Position numbers and translations under genes: made by a program. From positions 12,578-76,577 of the forward strand of contig CAZFLX010000010.1 of NCBI GenBank assembly GCA_964519885.1: DNA of 64,000 bases, in the 5' to 3' direction. Positions 43,868 to 53,101 of the stretch are shown here, in pieces. Source of the DNA: GCA-002282575 sp964519885. Its GTDB lineage: Bacteria; Pseudomonadota; Gammaproteobacteria; Thiomicrospirales; Thiomicrospiraceae. The notes under the pieces were generated by a model, which searched no databases, had not been told where the DNA came from, and saw only the letters and a program-made list of their open reading frames with translations. The first letter of the stretch is position 1. Every line of letters begins with the position of its first letter.

Positions 43868-44669
43868 ACAGCGTATTTTGACAGCGATGGTACTCTTAGC
43901 AGTAGCCATCGTTTTTTTGTTTGTGTTGCCATTAAGTTGCTTCCCGGTGTTGGTGCTAAGCATTTATGGTCTGATGGCTTGGGAATGGGCGGGACTCACT
44001 CAGTTAACCGAACCACGCCAGCGCTTGATTTATTTGGGTTTGTCTGTATTCGTTTTTGTGCTACCACTGGTTGATGTGTTGCAATTAACGCATACATTAG
44101 TTTGGCAAATCTATACATTAATGTTAACGCTGGCGGTGTTAATTGCTGTGCGTTTATTTGCCCGTCAGGGAGAATGGCCTGCCGGCTGGTCGACACTTGC
44201 CTTGGGCTTTGGGGTGCTTTGGTTAAGTAACTTTGCTTGGTCGGTATTGAGTTTGGTTGAGGCGTTAGGTGTTGGTTGGTTGCTTTACGCCATGTCTTTG
44301 GTGTGGGTGACGGATACCGGTGCTTATTTCAGCGGTAGAGCTTTTGGTAAAACCAAGCTAGCGTTAAAAGTCAGCCCAGGCAAGACTTGGGAAGGCGTTG
44401 TGGGTGGAGTCAGTTTAGCCGTGCTCTTGTCGGTTTTTGTCGCTTGGCAAACCGATATGCCATGGTGGTCGATGATGGTGTTGGCGCTGATCGTCAGCTT
44501 CTTGTCTATTTATGGTGACTTATTTGAGTCGGCTCTGAAGCGTCAGGTCGGTGTTAAAGATAGTTCAAATATGCTGCCTGGTCATGGCGGCTGGTTAGAT
44601 CGTTTTGATGCCTTGCTGTTGGCGATTCCGTTATTCTGGTTGCTCTGGCAAGGGATGATGTTATCGTGA
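43860..44669 (+). CDS. cdsA: Phosphatidate cytidylyltransferase
   Basis: 269 residues with about eight membrane helices. It converts phosphatidate and CTP to CDP-diacylglycerol. The CDS signature is complete: SALKRQVGVKDSSNMLPGHG, then GWLDRFD; VSPGKTWEG is also typical. It starts with TTG (LKQRILTAM), preceded by CAAGGAAA and overlapping uppS by eight bases. The stop overlaps the rseP GTG by four bases, so no room is left for dxr. Confidence 0.95.
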   Translation: MLKQRILTAMVLLAVAIVFLFVLPLSCFPVLVLSIYGLMAWEWAGLTQLTEPRQRLIYLGLSVFVFVLPLVDVLQLTHTLVWQIYTLMLTLAVLIAVRLFARQGEWPAGWSTLALGFGVLWLSNFAWSVLSLVEALGVGWLLYAMSLVWVTDTGAYFSGRAFGKTKLALKVSPGKTWEGVVGGVSLAVLLSVFVAWQTDMPWWSMMVLALIVSFLSIYGDLFESALKRQVGVKDSSNMLPGHGGWLDRFDALLLAIPLFWLLWQGMMLS

Positions 44670-46024
44670 CGAGTGTATTAGGTTTCTTGTTGGCATTGGT
44701 GATTGTTGTTGCCGTGCACGAATGGGGGCATTTTTATAGTGCGCGTCGTTTGGGTATTCCCGTGGTGCGCTTTTCGATTGGCATGGGTCCTGCCATTTGG
44801 TCGAAGCAAGTGGGCGATGTGGAATATCGATTTGCTTGGTTGCCCTTGGGGGGTTATGTGCTGTTTGCCGACCCACGTGTACATCAAGTGCCGCCACATC
44901 AATTGAATCAGGTCTATGATCAGCAGGCTTTGTGGAAAAAATCGCTGGTTGTGTTTGCGGGTCCCTTCATTAACTTTGTACTGGCTTATGTGTTGATGGT
45001 GTTGGTGTTGATGGTGGGGTTGCAGTCGCCCAAAGCCTGGGTGGCGCCCGGTGCACAGGGAACGCCTTGGGCGCAAGTTTCGGGTGATGAAGTCTGGCAA
45101 ATTGAAGCCATTAACGGTGTGCGTATTAATCAGTTCGAGCAGTTGCCGATTCAACTCTTGCGTCAGTTGTCCTCTCAGGATCAACTCAATTTTTCGCTCA
45201 GCAATTGGCAGGGTGTTCAAAAACAGGTCATGGTCGATGCGGAACCTTGGCGAGCGGTTTCTTGGTCAAAACCACAACAGCAATTGCAGCACTGGGGATT
45301 GGCGTTGAGTATGCCACCTTTGCCAGCTCAATTGGCAGCGGTTGAGTCGGGTAGTGTTGCCGATCAAGCAGGGCTTCGTGTTGGCGATCGTATTCTGAGT
45401 TTGAACGCTATGAAAGTAGAAGGTTTTGCTGAGTTGTCTCAATGGGTGCGGGAGAATCCGCGCGCAAAAGTCGAGTTAAGTGTAGATCGCTCAGGTCAAC
45501 CACTCACCTTTACTTTTGAAGTGGGTAGTCGTCTATTGGATAATGGTCAAGTACAAGGCTTTTTGGGCGTGCGCCCCCAGTTGCCGGAAGGCTTAGATCA
45601 GCGTTGGTGGTCGAATGAAGGTTTGAACTTTACGGATGCACTGACGCAAGCACCGCAGAAGTTAATCGATTTAACCTTGCTGACCTTGCAAGCAATTGGT
45701 CGCTTGGTGACAGGTCAATCGGGATTGGAGCAGTTGTCGGGTCCTATTGGTATCGCACAAGCTGCCGGAAATAGCCTAGATCAAGGTTGGTTGCGTTTTT
45801 TTCAGTTCATATCACTACTGAGTCTGAGCTTAGGCGTGTTAAACTTACTACCTTTGCCACTGTTAGATGGTGGGCATTTACTCTTGTACGCGATTGAGGG
45901 TGTGAGAGGACAAAGATTTTCTGAGTCTTTTTTGTTGGTTTGGCAAAAAATCGGCATGGTTATGATCGTTGGGTTAACATTGCTGGCGATTTCGAGTGAT
46001 TTAAAACGCCTGTTTGGGGGCTGA
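44666..46024 (+). CDS. rseP: Site-2 intramembrane zinc protease RseP
   Basis: 452 residues. The zinc-binding HEWGH is at residues ~18-22 within the first membrane helix, two PDZ regions lie in the periplasm, and the second active-site motif is LLPLPLLDGGH. RseP cleaves anti-sigma factor RseA after DegS and also removes signal peptides. The GTG start overlaps cdsA (GTGA). Confidence 0.95.
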   Translation: MTSVLGFLLALVIVVAVHEWGHFYSARRLGIPVVRFSIGMGPAIWSKQVGDVEYRFAWLPLGGYVLFADPRVHQVPPHQLNQVYDQQALWKKSLVVFAGPFINFVLAYVLMVLVLMVGLQSPKAWVAPGAQGTPWAQVSGDEVWQIEAINGVRINQFEQLPIQLLRQLSSQDQLNFSLSNWQGVQKQVMVDAEPWRAVSWSKPQQQLQHWGLALSMPPLPAQLAAVESGSVADQAGLRVGDRILSLNAMKVEGFAELSQWVRENPRAKVELSVDRSGQPLTFTFEVGSRLLDNGQVQGFLGVRPQLPEGLDQRWWSNEGLNFTDALTQAPQKLIDLTLLTLQAIGRLVTGQSGLEQLSGPIGIAQAAGNSLDQGWLRFFQFISLLSLSLGVLNLLPLPLLDGGHLLLYAIEGVRGQRFSESFLLVWQKIGMVMIVGLTLLAISSDLKRLFGG

Positions 46025-46026
46025 TT

Positions 46027-48402
46027 GTGTTAAAGAAGGTTCAAGTTGGTGCTTCGTTTTTGGCAATGAGTCTGATGACTTTAGCTTATGCCGCACCTAA
46101 GGTTGAGTTTGAAGGGTTAGAGCGTGTTACGCCTGAAACGGCATTAAGTTACATTAGTGTTCCAGCAACCGATAAAGTCTCTAAAGCGCAAGTGAAAGAC
46201 ATGATTAAGTCTTTATTTGCTACAGGGTTTTTTAGTGATGTTAAGGTATTCCAAAGCAATGGCCAATTAAAAATTAAAGTGGTTGAACGTCCTTCGATTG
46301 CCGAAATTAAGCTGGAAGGCTCTAAGCTGATTAAAGAAGAAGAGCTGTTACAAGCACTGGAAGTGATTGGTATCAAGAAGGGTCGCATTCTCAATGAGTC
46401 GGATTTAGACCGTATTGCGCAAGATGTGCGTCAGCGCTATCAAAACCAAGGTTACTATGCCACGGTGGTTGAACCCAAAGCGGAACCCTTAGATCGTAAC
46501 CGCGTCGGCATCACGATTAAGGTGCAAGAAGGTGAGTTAGCGCGTATTACCAAAATTAACATTGTCGGTAATCAAGTTTTTGATGAAAGCAAATTGGTTG
46601 CTTTGTTGTCCTTATCAGAACCCACCATGTGGTCTTGGTTAACCGATGCCGACCAGTATGCACGAACCAAATTACAAGCCGATTTAGAAACTTTGCGTTC
46701 TTACTATATGGATAAAGGCTATGCCGATTTTCGTATTTTGTCGTCGCAAGTGAGTATTTCATCGGATAAAACTCGGGTTTATGTCAACATCAATATCAAT
46801 GAAGGGCGTCAATACAGCATCAGTGAGGTGAAGTTTTCGGGTGCTTCGGTACTGACCGAATCGGCGATGACGGAGTTGCTGAAGTTCAAAACGGGCGATT
46901 CATTTGCACGCAATAAAATTACCGATTCAACCAATGCCATTAAAGACAAGCTGTCTGAACAGGGTTATGCCTTTGCCGAGGTAGAACCTAAGCCGCAGCT
47001 AGACAAAGAAAAAGGCTTAGTTGCTTTAACCATCGACGTGAATCCACGCAACCGTGCTTATGTGCGTCGTATCGAAGTGAAGGGCAATAACCGCACACGC
47101 GATCATGTCGTGCGTCGTGAGTTGCGTCAGTTTGAAGCAGCCCCTTATAACCTATCGGCGGTGCGTCAATCGCAAACCCGTTTGAAGCGTTTGGGCTTTT
47201 TCAAAACCGTCGATATTGAAACCCAGCGTGTTGGCGCCGATCAGGTTGATTTGGTAGTAAAAGTCGAAGAAATGCCAACCGGCGCCATTACCGCTTCGAT
47301 TGGTTACTCGCAGGTCGAAAATATGCTGTTAGGGTTCAGTTTGTCTGAACGCAATATTTTTGGTACCGGTAACAACGCGACTTTTAGTATTTCTTCGTCA
47401 TCGGCACGTAAAAACTATGACATTAACATTACCAATCCTTATTTTACCCCGGATGGCGATAGTTTAAGTGCGGGCTTTTTCTGGCGCGAAATTGATGCAG
47501 AATATCTGTACTTAGCACCTTACAGTACCAACACCATTGGTGCGCGGGTGATGTATGGTATTCCACTCAGTGAAGAAGATCGGATTAATTTCGGTGTACA
47601 AGCTGAGCGTTTGAAGCTGGTTTTCCAAGGGGAAAATGACTCGACGACTCCTGGCTTTGGTTATCGCTTAAATCAATTCGCTACCAATGACCCGGCACTG
47701 AATGGATTGACTTCAAGTGACCCTAACCTCGTTAGTCAGTACAGTCAGTTTTATGGCAAGGGTAGGGAATTTAATGATATTTCATTAAAAACCAGTTATG
47801 TGCATGATAGCCGTGATGAGTTTTATTTCCCGAATAAAGGTCATTACCATTCGAGTAGTTTATCGGTTTCGACACCGGTGGGTGATCTGACCTACTATCA
47901 ACTGGATGTGCAACAGAAGTTTTATCTGCCTGTGACCGAACGCAGTAGCCTAAGTCTAACCGGAACACTGGGTTATGGTAAGGGTTATGGAAACTTAGAT
48001 GGTTATGGCTTGCCTTTCTTCCGTCGTTATTATGCCGGCGGTATTCAAACAGTTCGTGGTTACGAGGCTTACAGTTTAGGTCAGCTTTACAATTATGACA
48101 TAGACCGAACCAGTCGCGCATTGGGTGGTGATTTCTTAGCGGTAGCTTCGGCGGCACTTAACTTCCGTCCTTGGTTTATTGAAGACAGCAGCAATATGCG
48201 CCTCAGTTGGTTCTTTGATGCCGGAAATGTCTTCCCTGACCCTGACAAATTTAAGGCGGATGAGTTAAGATTATCAACAGGTTTGGGTTTCTCGTGGATT
48301 ACGCCAATTGGACCCTTGACCTTTAGCTATGCTAAGCCACTGAATCCGCAAACCAATGACCGAACTCAAGAGTTTCAGTTCACCATTGGTGTGCCTTTTT
48401 AA
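46027..48402 (+). CDS. bamA: Outer-membrane protein assembly factor BamA
   Basis: 791 residues, signal peptide (cleavage near LAYA-AP), five POTRA domains (about 22-420, e.g. KVEFEGLERV, AEIKLEGSKLI, ITKINIVGNQVFDESKL) and a 16-stranded barrel. The loop-6 motif VRGY is present (FFRRYYAGGIQTVRGYE), and the protein ends in an aromatic residue (GVPF). It inserts outer-membrane proteins delivered by SurA/Skp. The start is GTG, two bases after the rseP stop. Confidence 0.97.
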   Translation: MLKKVQVGASFLAMSLMTLAYAAPKVEFEGLERVTPETALSYISVPATDKVSKAQVKDMIKSLFATGFFSDVKVFQSNGQLKIKVVERPSIAEIKLEGSKLIKEEELLQALEVIGIKKGRILNESDLDRIAQDVRQRYQNQGYYATVVEPKAEPLDRNRVGITIKVQEGELARITKINIVGNQVFDESKLVALLSLSEPTMWSWLTDADQYARTKLQADLETLRSYYMDKGYADFRILSSQVSISSDKTRVYVNININEGRQYSISEVKFSGASVLTESAMTELLKFKTGDSFARNKITDSTNAIKDKLSEQGYAFAEVEPKPQLDKEKGLVALTIDVNPRNRAYVRRIEVKGNNRTRDHVVRRELRQFEAAPYNLSAVRQSQTRLKRLGFFKTVDIETQRVGADQVDLVVKVEEMPTGAITASIGYSQVENMLLGFSLSERNIFGTGNNATFSISSSSARKNYDINITNPYFTPDGDSLSAGFFWREIDAEYLYLAPYSTNTIGARVMYGIPLSEEDRINFGVQAERLKLVFQGENDSTTPGFGYRLNQFATNDPALNGLTSSDPNLVSQYSQFYGKGREFNDISLKTSYVHDSRDEFYFPNKGHYHSSSLSVSTPVGDLTYYQLDVQQKFYLPVTERSSLSLTGTLGYGKGYGNLDGYGLPFFRRYYAGGIQTVRGYEAYSLGQLYNYDIDRTSRALGGDFLAVASAALNFRPWFIEDSSNMRLSWFFDAGNVFPDPDKFKADELRLSTGLGFSWITPIGPLTFSYAKPLNPQTNDRTQEFQFTIGVPF

Positions 48403-48438
48403 TAAAAAGTTTTTGTTTGCATAAGGAAAATAAATAAG

Positions 48439-48987
48439 ATGCGTTCGCAAAATGTACGTTGGTTCTCTGGTGTACTCTTAACAGCTATGTTATCGGTGAC
48501 TGCTTCGTCGGTATTTGCTGAAGAGGTCAAGGTGCGTGTGGTGAATGTGGCTAAATTGTTAGATCAGGCACCACAAGCAAAGGATGCTTCTGCTGCGTTG
48601 GAGCGTGAGTTTGCGCCGCAACAACGAGAGTTGAACAAGCTGAATGATGAAATTGATAAGTTAGCCAAAGATTACGAGAAAAGCAAAGCGGTGATGAGTG
48701 AAGCGCAACGCGATGTGAAAGAGCGTGATATCGTGATGAAAAAGCGCGATTTACAGCGTCGTCGTAATGACGTGCAGGAGTTGCTGAATATTCGTCGTAA
48801 TGAAGAGCTGTCTAAATTACAAGATTTGGTTAATATCGCCATTAAAGCGGTTGGTGAGCGTGATGGTTATGACTTGGTGCTTTACGATGGTATCGCTTAC
48901 ACCCGAGACAGTATCGACATCACGCCAACCGTGCTGAATTATTTAGCCAGTGAAGCGGACAAACGTAAAAATTTGAATAAGCCTTAA
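48439..48987 (+). CDS. skp: Periplasmic chaperone Skp/OmpH
   Basis: 182 residues with a signal peptide (cleavage near SVFA-EE). The rest is an amphipathic helical OmpH domain: VVNVAKLLDQAPQAKDASAAL, long charged coiled-coil arms, then VGERDGYDLVLYDGIAY. Skp trimers hold unfolded outer-membrane proteins for BamA, encoded just upstream. Confidence 0.95.
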   Translation: MRSQNVRWFSGVLLTAMLSVTASSVFAEEVKVRVVNVAKLLDQAPQAKDASAALEREFAPQQRELNKLNDEIDKLAKDYEKSKAVMSEAQRDVKERDIVMKKRDLQRRRNDVQELLNIRRNEELSKLQDLVNIAIKAVGERDGYDLVLYDGIAYTRDSIDITPTVLNYLASEADKRKNLNKP

Positions 48988-49000
48988 TTGGTGAGTGGAT

Positions 49001-50050
49001 ATGGAACTGACTCTTGGCTATTTGGCTGACACCTTAAAAGTCGAACTTCGTGGCGACCGTGACTATCGGGTTAATTCAGTAGCGACTTTGGCTCAAGCGC
49101 AACCCAGTCAACTGAGCTTCTTATCTAACAGTAAATATCAAACTTATCTCGCCAGCTGTCATGCTGGCGTTGTCATTTTGTCACCAAAAGATGTCGATGC
49201 TTGGTCGGGTAATGCTTTGATCGCTGCTAATCCTTATCTGGTTTATGCCAAAGCCGCCAGTTTACTACATCCCAAACCTCAACCCAGGGTAGGTGTGCAT
49301 GCGAAGGCGTATGTTGATGCTTCTGCGAGTTTAGCAGAAGGTGTGAGTGTAGATGTGGGGGCTGTGATTCATGCCCATGCTAAAATTGGAGCCCATTCAG
49401 TGATTGGTGCTAACACGGTGATCGATCGTGGTGTGGTGATTGGTGAAGGGTGTTGGATTGCCCCCAATGTGACCATTCTTCACGATTGTGTGTTGGGAAA
49501 TGAGGTGACGATTGAATCGGGCGCCGTAATTGGTAGTGAAGGTTTTGGTTGGGCAAAAAATGGCCATGAGTGGGTTAAGGTGCCTCAGTTAGGACGTGTC
49601 ATGATTGGTGATCGTGTTTCGATTGGTGCTAATACCTGTTTAGATCGAGGGGCGATTGAAGACACAGTGTTGGAAGCCGGTGTGAAGCTCGACAACTTGA
49701 TTCAAATTGCCCACAATGTCACCTTAGGAGAGCATACAGCTATGGCTGGTTCTTCGGGTGTTGCAGGTAGTACCAAAGTGGGTAAGCGCTGCACTGTCGC
49801 AGGATTGGCAGGTATTGCAGGCCATTTAACTATTTCTGATGATGTTCATGTTACGGCCATGACCATGGTTAGTCATTCCATTCATGAAGCCGGAGTTTAT
49901 TCAGGCAATATTTCAGCTGATGATAACGCCAGCTGGCGTAAAAACGTGGCAAGGTTTAAGCAACTCGATGCCATGGCACGACGTCTGAAACAGTTAGAAA
50001 AACGCGTTGCTGAATCGACAGAAGATGCACAAAAACCCGTAAGCGATTAG
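49001..50050 (+). CDS. lpxD: UDP-3-O-acylglucosamine N-acyltransferase
   Basis: 349 residues. N-terminal uridine-binding domain (SVATLAQAQPSQLSFLSN), then hexapeptide repeats of the left-handed beta helix, with the catalytic histidine in IAHNVTLGEHTAMAG. It adds the N-linked hydroxyacyl chain in lipid A synthesis. ATG 49001 is preferred; a GTG two codons earlier (48995) is also in frame. Confidence 0.96.
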   Translation: MELTLGYLADTLKVELRGDRDYRVNSVATLAQAQPSQLSFLSNSKYQTYLASCHAGVVILSPKDVDAWSGNALIAANPYLVYAKAASLLHPKPQPRVGVHAKAYVDASASLAEGVSVDVGAVIHAHAKIGAHSVIGANTVIDRGVVIGEGCWIAPNVTILHDCVLGNEVTIESGAVIGSEGFGWAKNGHEWVKVPQLGRVMIGDRVSIGANTCLDRGAIEDTVLEAGVKLDNLIQIAHNVTLGEHTAMAGSSGVAGSTKVGKRCTVAGLAGIAGHLTISDDVHVTAMTMVSHSIHEAGVYSGNISADDNASWRKNVARFKQLDAMARRLKQLEKRVAESTEDAQKPVSD

Positions 50051-50104
50051 AATAGTCGCTTATAAGAAACAACAATACCAAATTATGCCGAAAGGGTTTA
50101 ACCA

Positions 50105-50548
50105 ATGATCATGCGCATCGAAGATATTTTTCAGTATTTACCTCATCGTTATCCGTTTTTATTGATTGATCGCGTGACTGAAATGAAAGAAATGGAATAC
50201 CTGAAAGGTTATAAAAACATCACCTTTAATGAGCCACAGTTCACGGGTCATTTTCCAGATCATCCGATTATGCCAGGGGTGATGATTATTGAAGCTATGG
50301 CGCAAGCGACAGGGATTTTGGCGTTTAAATCTAGTGCTAGTAAGCCGAACGAAAATTCTATTTACTATTTAGTTGGTGTAGATAATTGTCGTTTCCGTCA
50401 GCCAACGGTTCCCGGTGATCGCTTAGATTTTCATGTACAGGTGGTTTCGACCAAGCGTGGTGTGTGGAAGTTTAACGCTGAAACTCATGTTGACGGTAAA
50501 TTAATCGCCAGTGCTGATTTAATGTGTGCTGAGAGGGAAGTTGTTTGA
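50105..50548 (+). CDS. fabZ: 3-hydroxyacyl-[acyl-carrier-protein] dehydratase FabZ
   Basis: 147 residues, hotdog fold: LPHRYPFLLIDRV with the catalytic histidine, and HFPDHPIMPGVMIIEAMAQA with the catalytic glutamate region. It dehydrates beta-hydroxyacyl-ACP and competes with LpxA/LpxD for the hydroxyacyl pool, which explains its place among lpx genes. The stop overlaps the TTG start of lpxA. Confidence 0.97.
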   Translation: MIMRIEDIFQYLPHRYPFLLIDRVTEMKEMEYLKGYKNITFNEPQFTGHFPDHPIMPGVMIIEAMAQATGILAFKSSASKPNENSIYYLVGVDNCRFRQPTVPGDRLDFHVQVVSTKRGVWKFNAETHVDGKLIASADLMCAEREVV

Positions 50549-51315
50549 TTCACCCGACCGCCATTATCGACCCCAAAGCTGAACTGGCAGCCAATGTCAG
50601 TGTTGGCGCTTTTTCGATTATTGGTGCGGGTGTTCGAATCGATGAAGGAACAGTGGTTGGTCCTCATGTCGTTATTGATGGTCCAACGCAGATTGGCAAG
50701 CGTAATCATATTTTTCAGTTTGCTTCAGTGGGGGCAGAGCCACAAGATAAGAAATATCGTGGCGAACCAACACGTTTGGTCATCGGTGATGATAATACCA
50801 TTCGGGAAAATGTCACCTTAAATCGTGGCACCATTCAAGATCGCGGTGAAACCACCATTGGTAGTCGAAATTGGATCATGGCCGGCGTACACATTGCCCA
50901 TGATTGTGTCGTGGGCAATGACACCATTTTTGCCAATGCGGTTGCTTTGGCCGGTCATGTGATTGTTGAAGACTACGCTATTTTGGGCGGTTATACCCTT
51001 GTGCATCAATTCTGTCGTATTGGTGAGCATAGTTTCTGTGGCATGGGTAGTGTCATTAATCAAGATGTGCCGACTTTTGTCACCGTCTCGGGTAATTTAG
51101 CACGTCCGCATGGCATTAATAGTGAAGGCCTCAAACGTCGTGGTTTTAGCGCTGAACAGATTTCAGTGATTAAACGCGCGTATCGTACTTTGTATCGCTC
51201 AAGCACACCATTAGAAAGTGCTATTCTGTCGATGCTGGCTCAAGAAGATCCCACCGATGTGTTGCAACCTTTGATTGCTTTTTTACAATCGGCGACTCGT
51301 GGCATCGTTCGTTGA
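50545..51315 (+). CDS. lpxA: UDP-N-acetylglucosamine O-acyltransferase
   Basis: 256 residues, left-handed beta-helix with hexapeptide repeats; catalytic histidine in AGVHIAHDCVVGND. It carries out the first step of lipid A synthesis. C-terminal GLKRRGFSAEQISVIKRAYRTLYRS is characteristic. The start is TTG (IHPTAIIDPKA), fused to the fabZ stop as TTGA; no better start exists. It overlaps lpxB by 17 bases. Confidence 0.95.
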   Translation: MIHPTAIIDPKAELAANVSVGAFSIIGAGVRIDEGTVVGPHVVIDGPTQIGKRNHIFQFASVGAEPQDKKYRGEPTRLVIGDDNTIRENVTLNRGTIQDRGETTIGSRNWIMAGVHIAHDCVVGNDTIFANAVALAGHVIVEDYAILGGYTLVHQFCRIGEHSFCGMGSVINQDVPTFVTVSGNLARPHGINSEGLKRRGFSAEQISVIKRAYRTLYRSSTPLESAILSMLAQEDPTDVLQPLIAFLQSATRGIVR

Positions 51316-52459
51316 TTCTCCTAAACTGGTGGTGTTGTTAGCTGCCGAACCTTCAGCAGATGCTTTGGGTGCGAGCATGGCTCAGTTTTGGAAATATCAA
51401 GATCCGAGTGTGCGTTTGGTGGGTATGGCAGGCCCGTTAATGCGTGCTCAGGGCGTTGAAGATTGGTGGCAGATGGAGCAGGTTTCGGTGATGGGCTTGT
51501 TGGAAGTGCTGAAGCACTACCGACGTTTGAAACGCCTACAAACCGAGATTAAACTGCGTCTCGCTGAAGCTTCTCCCGACTTGGTGTTGGGTATTGATGG
51601 TCCCGACTTCAATCTTGACATTGAATCTTTTTTAAGACAGCGCAATATTCCGAGTTACCATCTAGTTGCACCCACCGTGTGGGCATGGCGTCCAGGTCGA
51701 GCCGCCAAAATGGCTGAAAAAACAGACGGATTGCTGTGTTTATTTCCTTTTGAGCCGCCTTATTTCTTGGTGCATGATTTGCCAGCGGTGAGTATTGGTC
51801 ATCCCTTGGCCGATCAACTGCCATTAATTGCGGATAAGCTTGCCGCGCGCCAAGCTTTAGGTATCGAAGCGGATGCGCAGGTGTTGGCGGTATTGCCAGG
51901 ATCGCGTCGAGGAGAATGGCAGTATAATGCCCCTGTGTTCTGGCAAGCGATTGCTGAACTCAAGCAACAACAGCCAAATTTAGTGGTGTTGGTACCCTGT
52001 TTGCATAAACGCATGAAGCAGACCTTGATGGCGTCTGCTGGCGATTTATCAGTGCGTTTTGTCGTTGCCGAACAAGGTGCACGGCAAGTGGTAACGGCGG
52101 CGGATGTGGCGCTAGTAGCTTCGGGAACGGCAACGCTCGAAACGGCATTGTGTCACACGCCGATGGTGGTGTCTTACCGAATGCATTGGTTGTCGCACGC
52201 CATTATCAGTCGATTGTTACGCACACGATGGATTGCTTTGCCGAATATTATTGCCAATCGGGGGATTGTACCTGAGCTGTTACAAGATCAAGCCACCCCC
52301 AGTAATTTAGCGAATGCGTTACTGCCTTTGTTGACTGACGAAAAGGCTAGTCAAGCCCAATTAACCGTGTTTGATGAGATTCATCATCAATTAAAGCACA
52401 ATGCAGCGCAAAGTGCAGTGGAACAACTGGTTCAATGGTGGCAAGCGCGACGTGGATAA
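51299..52459 (+). CDS. lpxB: Lipid-A-disaccharide synthase
   Basis: 386 residues, GT19 family: VVLLAAEPSADALGASM, GIDGPDFNLDIE, YHLVAPTVWAWRPGRA, AVLPGSRRGEW and ASGTATLETAL. It joins two acylated glucosamines in lipid A. The GTG at 51299 gives a normal N-terminus (ASFVDSPKLVVLL) and overlaps lpxA by 17 bases; earlier TTG starts would lie deeper in lpxA. Confidence 0.95.
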   Translation: MASFVDSPKLVVLLAAEPSADALGASMAQFWKYQDPSVRLVGMAGPLMRAQGVEDWWQMEQVSVMGLLEVLKHYRRLKRLQTEIKLRLAEASPDLVLGIDGPDFNLDIESFLRQRNIPSYHLVAPTVWAWRPGRAAKMAEKTDGLLCLFPFEPPYFLVHDLPAVSIGHPLADQLPLIADKLAARQALGIEADAQVLAVLPGSRRGEWQYNAPVFWQAIAELKQQQPNLVVLVPCLHKRMKQTLMASAGDLSVRFVVAEQGARQVVTAADVALVASGTATLETALCHTPMVVSYRMHWLSHAIISRLLRTRWIALPNIIANRGIVPELLQDQATPSNLANALLPLLTDEKASQAQLTVFDEIHHQLKHNAAQSAVEQLVQWWQARRG

Positions 52460-53051
52460 GACCTATCTGAGTGCTTGTTGGGCGGGTGTCGATGAAGTAG
52501 GGCGAGGGCCACTGATTGGCTCGGTCGTGACTGCTGCGGTGATCTTGCCCGATGATTTTAACTTGCCGGGTTTAACCGATTCCAAAAAGCTGAGTGAAAA
52601 ACGTCGCTTGGCCTTGGTTGAGCAGATTCAGCAACAAGCCGTTGCTTGGTGCGTGGCAGAAGCCACCGCAGCAGAAGTTGATGAGATGAATGTCTTACAG
52701 GCCAGTTTACTTGCCATGCGTCGTGCGGTGGAAGGATTGGCAGTGCAACCAGAGGGCGTGTGGGTGGATGGTAATCGTTGTCCACAGGGCTTGACCATGC
52801 CTTGCCAAGCGATTGTGAAAGGGGACTTAACGGTTCCAGCAATCAGTGCGGCTTCTATTTTGGCTAAGGTTGCACGCGACGCACAAATGCAAGCCTTGCA
52901 CGAGCTTTATCCTCATTATGGTTTCGATCAACATAAGGGCTATCCGACCAAAGCGCATTTTGCCGTTTTAGCCCAATATGGTGCTTTGCCAGAACATCGA
53001 CGTAGTTTTGCGCCAGTGCAGGCTGTGTTGGCGCAGCAGGGATTGTTTTAG
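52452..53051 (+). CDS. rnhB: Ribonuclease HII
   Basis: 199 residues. It removes misincorporated ribonucleotides and RNA from RNA-DNA hybrids. Catalytic carboxylates in AGVDEVGRGPLIG and in WVDGNRCP, and the final acidic site in SAASILAKVARD. The GTG at 52452 overlaps lpxB by eight bases and gives the E. coli-like length (198). Confidence 0.96.
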   Translation: MDKTYLSACWAGVDEVGRGPLIGSVVTAAVILPDDFNLPGLTDSKKLSEKRRLALVEQIQQQAVAWCVAEATAAEVDEMNVLQASLLAMRRAVEGLAVQPEGVWVDGNRCPQGLTMPCQAIVKGDLTVPAISAASILAKVARDAQMQALHELYPHYGFDQHKGYPTKAHFAVLAQYGALPEHRRSFAPVQAVLAQQGLF

Positions 53052-53061
53052 CAGCTTGCCT

Positions 53062-53070
53062 TGTTATAAT
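53062..53070 (+). promoter_or_regulatory. Extended -10 promoter of the Uma2 gene
   Basis: TGTTATAAT, an extended -10 element with a perfect TATAAT, lies 11 bases after the rnhB stop and 31 bases before the Uma2 start. A TTGTTT 16 bases upstream is a weak -35 candidate. Confidence 0.55.
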
Positions 53071-53101
53071 GCTATTGAGTCTAACACATTAGAGGTGCAC
53101 G

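Noticed and set aside
44678..45220. 180-codon minus-strand ORF under rseP
   Set aside because: It lies entirely opposite the conserved rseP coding region and reads as low-complexity His/Gln-rich antisense sequence.
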